Below, piece after piece: positions 49,503 through 60,700 of a stretch of DNA of 64,000 bases (within the stretch, counting starts at the first letter, position 1; the number at the start of each line of letters is the position of its first letter). The stretch spans positions 13,441,045 to 13,505,044 of the forward strand of contig NC_090025.1 in NCBI RefSeq assembly GCF_037176765.1. Direction: 5' to 3'. The translations under genes and the position numbers were made by a program. The notes beneath the pieces were generated by a model. The model saw nothing but the letters and a program-made list of their open reading frames with translations, did not search any database and was not told the origin of the DNA. The stretch is from Anolis sagrei. Its lineage: Eukaryota; Chordata; Lepidosauria; Squamata; Anolidae.

Positions 49503-50925
49503 TATTTATACCCTGCTACCACCGCCCCAAGGGACTTGGTGCGGCTTACATGAGGCCAAGCCCACAATCCATCAATAAACAAAAGCAATTAATAAAAAAC
49601 AATCAATACAATACAATTAATATAAATCATATAAACAAAAAATAAGCAATAAACAGTAAACACTGACACACAGCATTAAAAAACCTATGGCAGGGCCAAA
49701 TGTAATAATTTAAAAAATAATTCTGGGCATGAACAAGGTAGGATATAACTGAGATAGGGTTTTCAAAGAGAGATGAGGGAACGCAGTCAATCCTAAATCA
49801 GTGGTAAAGTGCATTTGAGGGCATATTGCTGAGGGATTTCCTTATTCTGGGAAGGGACACTGGAACTACCATGTCAGAATACACAGAGAAGCCACTGAAA
49901 TTCACAAGTATGTGGACAATTTCAACAGAAAGGAGGAAACCATGAAATTGAACAAAATCTGGCTACAGTAAATAAAGAGCAACACTCAAAAAGCAGGGGA
50001 ATTCCAGACACGAATCAATCAGGGCCAGCTAACACTCCCAACAAAGGATTCCCCCAGGCAGGAAGCAGCCAGGCTTTGAAGCCTCAAGTCCATTAAATGC
50101 CAATCAAGCTGGCCATTTGCAACTTTCACACTTGGCTCCAACAGACAAGAGTTCTTTCTCCCATCATAGACATTCCACAGATATATAAACCCCACTTGCC
50201 TTGTTTCCAACAGACCTCACAACCTCTGATGATGCCTGCCATAGATGTGGGTGAAACGTCAGGAGAGAATGCTTCTGGAACATGACCATACTGCCCGGAA
50301 AACTCAAAGCAACCCAATTCTATATGTGCAGTATGTCAGCACTAAAGGCTTTAAGAAACCACAACCCGCAATCCTTTCTCCTCTGTCTCCCTGAAAATAA
50401 TTTTTGTGTCCCAAAGTCTCTCTTTCACATGAAGCAACATCAGTTGTAGAAGCTTGACAAAGATCTTACTGAAATCCAGATACGCTACATCCACTGCGTT
50501 CCCTGCATCTAACCAGCTTGTAACTCTATCGAAAAAAGACATCAGATTAGTCTGGCATGACTTGTTTTTGATAAATCCATGTTGACTATTAGCGATGACT
50601 GCATTTGTTTCTAAGTGTTTGCAGACCGCTTCCTTAATCATCTGTTCCAGATGGTAAAACCTTCTCTTTTTTTTAAATATCATTTTTATTGAAGTTTTCA
50701 TTGTCAGTACATCAATTGGCTGTTAATCATTGATATATTGATTATATCTTAAAAAACTGGGGGGGGGGGTATGGCATGGGATGGAATGGGTTGGACTAAG
50801 GTTCTTAATTACTGATCGTGAAGAGAAGTTAGGTAAGTATTTTGCCTCCTTCCATTATCCGTATGGGTTTGTGGTTTCCAGTATCTGAGGTGGTATGTCA
50901 GATGCTGGAGAATACAAGTTAGAAG

Positions 50926-50972
<47 letters not shown>

Positions 50973-51618
50973 TACACTCTGCAAGGAAGCAGATGAAACA
51001 ATAGATCACATCCTCAGCTGCTGCAAGAAGATCGCGCAGACAGACTACAAGCAGAGGCATACCACGGTTGCTCAGATGATTCATTGGAACTTGTTCCACA
51101 AATACCATCTGCCTGCGACAAAGAACTGGTGTGATCACAAGCCAGAAAAGGTTACAGGGAATGAACACACCAAACTCCTCTGGGACTTCTGGATTCAGAC
51201 AGAATCCAGTTTTGGAGCACAATACTCCTGACTTCACAATCGTGTTAAAAAACTAAGTATGGATTGTCGATGTCGCAATTCCAGGTGACAGCAGGATTGC
51301 AGAGAAACAACTGGAAAAGCTGACATGATATGAGGATTTAAAAATTGAACTGCAAAAAATCTGGCACAAACCAGTAAAGGTGGTCCCAGTGGTGATGGGC
51401 ACACAGGGTGCAGTGCCTAAAGACCTTGGCCTGCATTTAAACACAATCGGTGCTGACAAAATTACCATCTGCCAGCTGCAGAAGGCCACCTTACTGGGAT
51501 CTGCATGCATTATTCACTGATACATCACATAGTCCTAGACACTTGGGAATTGTCCGACGTGTAATCCAATTCAACAGCAGAGTGTGCTGTGGACTCATCT
51601 TGTTGTGTTTCTAATAAC

Positions 51619-51661
<43 letters not shown>

Positions 51662-51679
51662 TACTACCAACAGCTCAAG

Positions 51680-51723
<44 letters not shown>

Positions 51724-54700
51724 TACTACCCACAGCTCAAGGAAGCTTGAGGTCCTGCAGTGGACATCCCAAAAGTAAGCAGCCTACCCAGACCACTTTC
51801 ACCCACTTTGGCTCTTTGTATGCCTTACAATTGGATTTGCAGATTCATCAGAGAGAGTAAATACATACCTGCTTAATTTCACGCAAGAGGTCGGCATCGA
51901 TGTAGTACCTCTCTTCCGATCGCACAGCTCCGAAGTGGTTCTGCATCCTAATCTGAGACATCAGTTCGTTCAGCCGACCCTGGAAGAGAAAGATAGCAGT
52001 TGGCCACTGACTTTCATTGGATTCAGCAAGAGTTGTAACAAGTGTCAGAGATGCACTTTAAAAGGTTCCTTTAAGACCATCTCCAAGGTCCATTTCGCAG
52101 ATATAATTTATTTATATGATAGAGTGAACTCAGCCTGAAAATGAAAAGTCTGCAGCCCTTCACTTTTCCGCAGGTAAAAAACCAAAGTAAGCCAGGCATA
52201 GACAAACATTGGCCCTCCAGATGTTTGGACTTCAACTCCCACAATTCCTAACAGCCTACCAGCTGTTAGGAATTGTGGGAGTTGAAGTCCAAAACACCTG
52301 GAGGGCCAATGTTTGCTCGTGCTTGCATTAAGCATATCAAGGAGAATAGTTTAGATTTTTCTCAAAAGCTTTCATGGCCAAAATCACTGGGTTGCTGTGA
52401 GTTTTCCGGGCTGTATGGCCATGTTCCAGAAGCATTCTCTCCTGACATTTCACCCACTTCTATGGCAGGCATCCGTATAGGTTGAGGGCTCTGTTGGAAA
52501 CTAGGCAAATGAGATTTATATGTCTGTGGAATGTCCAGGGTAGGAGAAAGAACTCTTGTCTTCTTGAGGCAAGTGTGAACGTTGCAACTGGCCAGTTTGA
52601 TTAGCATTGAATGGCCTTGCAGCTTCCAAGCCTGGCTGCTTCCTCCCTGGGGGAATCCTTTGTTGCGAGGTGTTCCTCGAGAGGGTAGATATCTACCTGA
52701 ATGGACTTGGGACTTACATTTAATTGAATATTCAAATATGTGACTCTAACCAAATAGTCTGAAATTGTAATGTTCTGTTCTGCCATCTTATCCTGTTCCC
52801 TGCACAAACAAGACCCCAAACCCTGGAAAAATGCAAAATAACTGACAGGCCTGGCTGATAAATGATTGGTCTAACTGACTGTTTCCCCTATGGATCAAAT
52901 TTCAAGCATACTTACTTTGACGCCTCAGGTTGAGAGACTTTTGAAATTACATTAGCAACTGAACAGCAGCCAATATTAAAATCATTGACATGACCCAAAG
53001 TAGCTTCTTTACGGATTTCCCAAAGACAAGCACAATTACCATGTATTAGCATATATCTAAATGTGCGATATATCTAAATGTGACCCCCCCCCCTCCCCGG
53101 TGGTATAGCAGGGTAAACCGCTGAGCTGCTGAACTTGCTGACTGAAAGGTTGGCGTTTCGATTCCAGGGAGCGGGGTGAGCTCCCGCTAGTAGGCCCAGC
53201 TTCTGCCAACCTAGCAGTTTGAAAACATGTGAATGTGAATACCGTATATTCTGGTGTATAAGACGACTGGGTGTATAAGACGACCCCCAACTTTTCCAGT
53301 AAAAATAGTTTGGTATATATTCACCGTATAAGACTAACCCTCTTCCAACGCACACCAAATGAAATTTTTAAAAGCATCAGATTTGATTTCAATATGGTAA
53401 TTTTCCTATTACTGTATCTCCTTCTCTGCCTCTCAGATCTTGCACATGCGCACCTAGAATCATAGAATCATAGAATCAAAGAGTTGGAAGAGACCTCATG
53501 GGCCATCCAGTCCAACCCCCTGCCAAGAAGCAGGAATATTGCATTCAAATCACCCCTGACAGATGGCCATCCAGCCTCTGTTTAAAAGCTTCCAAGGAAG
53601 GAGCCTCCACCACACTCCGGGGCAGAGAGTTCCACTGCTGAACGGCTCTCACAGTCAGGAAGTTCTTCCTAATGTTCAGATGGAATCTCCTTTCTTGTAG
53701 TTTGAAGCCATTGTTCCGTGTCCTAGTCTCCAAGGAAGCAGAAAACAAGCTTGCTCCCTCCTCCCTGTGGCTTCCTCTCACATATTTATACATGGCTATC
53801 ATATCTCCTCTCAGCCTTCTCTTCTTCAGGCTAAACATGCCCAGTTCCCTAAGCCGCTCCTCATAGGGCTTGTTCTCCAGACCCTTGATCATTTTAGTCG
53901 CCCTCCTCTGGACACTTTCCAGCTTGTCAATATCTCTCTTGAATTGTGGTGCCCAGAATTGGACACAATATTCCAATGTGGTCTAACCAAAGCAGAATAG
54001 AGGGGTAGCATTACTTCCTTAGATCTAGACACTATGCTCCTATTGATGCAGGCCAAAATCCCATTGGCTTTTTTTGCCGCCACATCACATTGTTGGCTCA
54101 TGTTTAACTTGTTGTCCACGAGGACTCCAAGATCTTTTTCACACGTACTGCTCTCGAGCCAGGCGTCCCCCATTCTGTATCTTTGCATCTCATTTTTTCT
54201 GCCAAAGTGGAGTATCTTGCATTTGTCACTGTTGAACTTCATTTTGTTAGTTTTGGCCCATCTCTCTAATCTGTCAAGATCGTTTTGAATTCTGCTCCTG
54301 TCCTCTGGACTATTGGCTATCCCTCCCAATTTGGTGTCGTCTGCAAACTTGATGATCATGCCTTCTAGCCCTTCATCTAAGTCATTAATAAAGATGTTGA
54401 ACAGGACCGGGCCCAGGACGGAACCCTGCGGCACTCCGCTCGTCACTTCTTTCCAAGATGAAGAGGAAGCATTAGTGAGCACTCTCTGTGTTCGTCCACT
54501 TAACCAATTACAGATCCACCTCACCGTAGTTTTGCCTAGCCCACATTGGACTAGTTTCCTTGCCAGAAGGTCATGGGGGACCTTGTCGAAGGCCTTACTG
54601 AAATCCAGGTACGCTACATCCACGGCATTCCCCGCATCTACCCAGCTTGTAGCTCTATCGAAGAAAGAGATCAGATTAGTCTGGCATGACTTGTTTTTGA

Positions 54701-57700
54701 TAAATCCATGTTGACTATTAGCGATGACTGCATTTGTTTCTAAGTGTTTGCAGACCACTTCCTTAACAATCTTTTCCAGAATCTTGCCCGGTATCGACGT
54801 GAGGCTGACCGGACGGTAGTTGTTTGGGTCGTCCTTTTTTCCCTTCTTGAAGATTGGGACCACATTGGCCCTCCTCCAATCTGCTGGAACTTCTCCCGTT
54901 CTCCAAGAACTCTCAAAGATGGTTGCCAATGGTTCCGAAATGACTTCCGCTAGTTCCTTCAATACTCTTGGGTGTAGTTGATCTGGTCCTGGGGACTTGA
55001 ACTCATTAAGAGCGGCCAGGTATTCCTGGACGACTTCTTTCCCAATTTGGGGTTGGATGTCCTCCAATCCCTCATCCACTCCATCTTGCTGAGGTTGAAG
55101 ACTCTCTTTTTGTGAGAAGACCGAGACAAAGAAGGCATTAAGTAGTTCTGCCTTTTCCCTATCCCCTGTCAGCATTGCCCCATCTTCTCCTCGAAGAGGT
55201 CCTATCGCCTCCTTGTTTTTCCTTTTTCTACTGACATAAGAATAGAAGCCCTTTTTATTGTTTTTAATGTCCCTGGCAAGTCTGAGCTCGTTTTTTGCTT
55301 TAGCTTTGCGGACCTTTTCCCTACAGGTGTTGGCTATTTGTTTGAATTCTTCTTTGGTGATTTCTCCCTTTTTCCACTTCTTGTGCATGTCTCTTTTGTG
55401 TCTTAGCACAGTTAGAAGTTCTTTGGACATCCATTCTGGCCTCTTTGCACTTGTCCTATTTTTTCTCTTTGTTGGCACGGTTTGCAATTGCGCCTTGAGT
55501 ATTTCACTCTTGAGAAGTTCCCATCCATCCGTAGCTCCCTTGTCTTTTAGTATCTGTGTCCACGGAATGCTGCTCAGCGTTTCCTTCATTTTTTGGAAAT
55601 CAGCTCTCCTAAAGTCCAAAATGCGGGTTTGACTTGTCTTAGTTTCGGCCTTCCTTTGTACCTCAAATTGCAGGAGCACATGGTCACTTGCCCCTAAGGA
55701 TCCTACCACTTCGACCGCATCGATCAGGTCCTCCACATTTGTTAGGATGAGATCAAGAGTAGCCAATCCCCTTGTTGCCTCTTCTACCTTCTGGACCATG
55801 AAATTGTCTGCAAGGCAAGCGAGGAATTTGTTGGACCTTGTACTCTTGGCCGAGTTTGTTTTCCAGCAAATATCGGGATAGTTGAAATCGCCCATGACTA
55901 CTACATCTCTTTTCTGTGCCTGTTTGGTCAACTGTTGGCAGAAGACTTCATCAAGATCTTCCTCCTGGCTTGGGGGTCTGTAGTAGACACCTACAACGAT
56001 GTCTTTTTGAGTCCCAGTTCCCTTGATTCTTATCCAGATGATTTCAAGCTGGTTTCCCAGATTGCTGTCTTGAATTTCTTCTGCAGCATAAGAGTTTTTG
56101 ACATATAAGGCTACTCCGCCTCCTCTCCCCTTTGTTCGGTTTCTGTGAAAGAGGTTATACCCCTCGATATCTACATTCCAGCGATAGGAGTCATCCCACC
56201 AGGTTTCAGTGATGGCTATGATATCATATTTGTGGTGTTGTGCTAGAAGTTGGAGTTCGTCTTGTTTATTTCCCATGCTCTGTGCATTAGTGTAAAGACA
56301 TGTGAGCCCCTGGGATCTTCCCTTGAGCTGTTTAATTGGGATTATTGTGCTTTTGGTACGTGGTCCTTGTTGTGTTTGTGCAGCCCTCCGTTTAGCCTTC
56401 TGGCGATTCCCAGACATTATGGGTAAAGTAGTGTTCGCAAGGCTGTTGTCCCCCTCCCCCGGTGGACCTAGTTTAAAGTGCGTCTAATGAGGTTTGCGAG
56501 TCTGTGAGCAAAAAAGTGTTTTCCTACTTGTGTGAGATGCACCCCATCCCTTGCCAGTAGGCCATCCTCCTGGAATAGCAGGCCATGGTCAAGGAAGCCA
56601 AAGCGTTCCTCCTGACACCATTTTCTAAGCCAGTCATTGACCTGTACTATTTTTCTGGCTCTTGTGGGTCCGTGTCTTACAACAGGGAGGAGGGATGAAA
56701 AGACCACCTGTACATTACATTCTTTTAGTATTGCTCCTAGAGCTCGAAAATCATTTGTGATCTTTTGAAACGTATGCCTTGCAGTATCATTGGTTCCTAC
56801 ATGAATCAACATGAGGGGAGGACGGTGATAGGGCTTGAGGAGCCTGGTGAGCCTCTGAGTGATATGGTGTATTTTTGCCCCCGGTAGGCAGCATATTTCT
56901 CGAGCCATCCCATCTGGTCTGGAAATGACAGCTTCCGTTCCTCTAAGGAGGGAGTCGCCTACTACCAAGACCTGTTTACTTTCAGGAATGACAGCGCCCC
57001 TTTTGTGCAATGTAGTGTGTAGGTCTCCAGAAAAGTGATCCTGTTGGTGTGAATTGTGTAGGTGAAAAGTGTTGTCCTCCTCCTCGACATCCCCGGTCAC
57101 ATACGCCTCTTCAGGAGCGAGATCCGAGAGGCAGAGGAGGAAGTATGATAATAGGATACAAGGAAGGGCCAGACATGTAAAAGAGTTGTGTTTTTTCTGG
57201 GCCCAGAGCCACTCTATGTCTATTTTCCATACCCCGGGCGCCCCGGAAGCCTGCAGCTTGCTCTGCCCTTCACTTACACCTTCTCAGTGAGGCGTCCCTT
57301 CACCTCACCATCAGGATCGCATTAAGTCCACGAATACTGATGAACTGATTTTCTTCTACCATACTTGTACAGCTTCGCCCTTAATGCTTTCATACAGTTG
57401 TTGCATATGGCAGGGACACGGCCATTGCCGTTTTTGAGCTCCTCTCACCATATGCGGCAACCATAGATTCTCCAATCCGATTGGAAGTTTCAGCACCCGC
57501 TCTATAAGGCGACTCCTGCGTATAAGACGACTCCAGCGTATAAGATGACCCCTGGCTTTTGAGAAGATTTTCTTGGGTTAAAAAGTACTCTTATACACTA
57601 GAATATACAGGAGATCAATAGGCATGACTTCTGCGGGAAGGTACTGCATGCAGTCATGCCGGCCACATGACCTTGGAGGCGCCTACGGACAACGCCAGCT

Positions 57701-60700
57701 CTTCAGCTTAGAAATGGAAATGAGCATCACCTCCCCAGAGTCAGACACGACTAGACTTAATGTCAGGGGGAAACATTTACCTTTTCAAATGTGAGAATTC
57801 CCATGGAAGGAGGGTATAGCAGTGACGTATATGGAAGATAGAATAACTAAACATCATCATCATTATTTATACCCTGCTTTATCTCTCCCAATGGAGTTTC
57901 AAAGCGGCTTACATTAAAAGTATGACCACATAATTTAAAATATGCAAATATGCAAACATTAAAATAGAAGGAAACAAAACAGTATTAAAAATTCATAGTA
58001 GGTTGGAATTTGATTTAGGTTACTGGGTCCTTTTGATATTACAGTTTGGGAGATTCAAACCTGAAACAAATAAATGTTCAGGGGGAAAACGTCAGGTCAA
58101 ATTTTAAAGATCAAAGATCTGGCCCAAGGCCCCAAGCTGCTAACCTTAAACTGTGTGGGTGCATTGAGTTCACATTGAATTGTATCCAACTGCACTCGAA
58201 GCTGTTCTTCATCGGCTTGGATGGCATAGCCACTTTTCCTCTGAATCTCTTGTTTAATTAAAATCTGTGCAAAGAAACAGGTTGTACACATCAAAAGGTG
58301 AATTATCCTTACTTGAAGGAAATATATTCCATATACTATATAGGCATGTAAAGGCAAGTACAGAACCAAGAGCCAAAGTACAGTATGACAGTCTCAGCAT
58401 GGTCATTTTGGCTCAGGCATGGGCAAACTTCAGCCCTACAGGTGTTCTGGACTTCAACTCCCACAATTCCTAACAGCCTACCAATTGAGAAGAATTGTGG
58501 GAGTTGAAGTCCAAAATACCTGAAGGGTTGAAGTTTGCCCATGCCTGTTTGGACTTCTTGGGAGAGATCTGACTTGATTCACTCTTGCATCCAATTACTG
58601 GTCCATTTTGGCAACCCATGGCATGCACAGAACTCTCTTCCAGGACTGAATTAATATTTATTTATTTATTTCCTGTTTCTCCTTGAAGCTCAAGGCACCA
58701 CATGGTTAAACAGTGATGTAAAATGAAATAGATTAAAATTTACTGATAAAATGCAGGTTAACATTCACAAGTTAAAACTACTGGCAGAGTTGGGTGTTCA
58801 ATTGGTTTCTTAAATTCTCAGTAATTTTAATTTTCTTTTGGCTTATAGGAAAATTACAACTTACCTGTAATGTTCTATGAGAAAGATCCATAAGTTTCCT
58901 TTTGTACTGAGCTATTTTGGCCATTGTTGTCGTCTGGTTTTTCTGAAGCTCACTTATATCTTCTGAGATTATCTAAGAGACAAATAGAGATGCACTGAGT
59001 TGTACGATAGGAATAAAAACGTTTTAAGTCTTGGCAGTCCTTAAGTCTCGGTAGTCCTATTTAAGTCTTGGTAATCATTATAATCATTAAAATTATATCC
59101 CTAATCCATCTAAAACGCAGACATGTGCCCTTCACCTTAAGAAGAGACAAGCATCCCAAGCTCTGAGGATCACCTGGGAAGGAATCCCACTGGAGCATTG
59201 CAGCACACCCAAATACCTGGGAGTCACTCTGGACCGTTCTCTGACCTACAAGAAGCACTGCCTGAACATCAAGCAAAAAGTGGGTGCTAGAAACAATATC
59301 ATACGAAAGCTGATTGGCACAACCTGGGGATCACAACCAGATACAGTGAAGACATCTGCCCTTGCACTATGCTACTCTGCTGCTGAGTACGCATGCCCAG
59401 TGTGGAACACATCTCACCACACTAAAACAGTGGATGTGGCTCTTAATGAGACATGCTGCATTATCACAGGATGTCTGCACCCTACACCACTGGAGAAATT
59501 ACACTGCTTAGCCGGTATTGCACCTCCTGACATCCGCCGGGAAGTAGTAGCCAATAGTGAAAGGACCAAGGCGGAGACATCTCCAGCTCATCCCTTGTTT
59601 GGGTATCAGCCAGCACGTCAATGACTTAAATCAAGAAATAGTTTTCTAAGATCTACAGAGACACTCACTGGAACACCTCAGCAAGCGAGAGTCCAAAAGT
59701 GGCAGGCTCAGACCCAGAGCCTCAATCCGTGGGTGATACCAGATGAGAGACTCCCCTCTGGGCACACAGAAAACGGGGTGACTTGGAAGGTGCTGAACAG
59801 ACTGCGCTCTGGCACCACGAGATGCAGAGCCAACCTTAAGAAATGGGGCTACAAAGTGGAATCCACGACATGCGAGTGTGGAGAAGAGCAAACCACTGAC
59901 CACCTGCTGCAATGCACCCTGAGCCCTGCCACATGCACCAGGGAGGACCTTCTTGTGGCAACACCAGAGGCACTCCAAGTGGCCAGATACTGGTCAAAGG
60001 ACATTTAATCAACTACCAAATTTGTGGGTTTTTTATCTGTTTGTTTGTTTTGTTCTGTTAGAAATGTAATATAATGATATGATTGCTGATGACACAATAC
60101 ATAAATAAATAAATAAAGTCATTGTAATTGATTAGACTTACAAATCGTCTAACAAAATTAGGGGACTAAATAGAAGCAATTCAGGGGTAGTTTCCTAGCT
60201 AATGCTTTTCTTCAGCTCTCTATTTCACAAGGTGTGAGGGGGGAAAAGTGAGACTCACATCTAATCTAGTTTGATGCTGCTTTGTCATTTGGTCTTGGAC
60301 TTTCAACCTCCTCAAGAGTTCTTTGAAGCCAACCATTGGCACAGGAATCAACCTACAGAAAAAGAAGTGAGGCATTATTTTTCCCTGCAAAGTGAAAGAT
60401 ATAGAATCCTTTATTGGTCATTGTTAATTTGAAATTTCCTTCGCCTGGATCATCCAAAGATGTATACCACTCTATTTCTCTGATTAGATGGCCATAAATT
60501 TGATGGCTTACGGTGGAAAAAGTGTAAACTGATCCCCTGAAAACTCTTGTGTTTGAGGTTATCCAGAAAAGTAACAAGAAAGAGAGCAAATAATGATAGA
60601 CATGCATATAGAGATCACCACAAATAAACATTATGGAATTATCACAAACAGATACTAAGTAACTATATGACCATTTGCAAAAATGTTATAGTTTTTTACA

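Larger units (their letters stand above)
53455..57300 (-). mobile_element. CR1 LINE, nearly full length
   Basis: About 3.8 kb on -, with a 3' tail of ATTCTATG repeats at 53455-53475, ORF2, ORF1 and a GC-rich 5' region up to about 57300. One frameshift near 53975 splits the end of ORF2; otherwise both ORFs are open. It sits in a NUP54 intron in the same orientation as the gene. Confidence 0.92.
53242..57611. mobile_element. Short DNA transposon split by CR1
   Basis: Ends 'ccgtatattctggtgtataa' and the complement of 'ttatacactagaatatacag' form inverted repeats of about 22 bp, with inner copies of 'gtataagacgacccc'. It interrupts the SINE. The left part is 53242-53454 and the right part begins near 57300. 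Family not settled; the TATAAGACGAC-type ends recall hAT-like elements of vertebrates. Confidence 0.7.
53090..57785 (+). mobile_element. Sauria-type SINE split by a DNA transposon
   Basis: Left part 53090-53241 (head to 'gaaaacatgtgaatgtga'), right part 57612-57785 ('agatcaataggcatgac' to 'acatttacctttt'). Everything between belongs to later insertions. Confidence 0.88.

Noticed and set aside
53889-56417. 842-codon ORF as a host gene
   Set aside because: CR1 endonuclease and reverse transcriptase motifs with a CR1 tail; it lies in a NUP54 intron.
56302-57290. Plus-strand frames opposite CR1 ORF1
   Set aside because: Shadows of the minus-strand esterase ORF.
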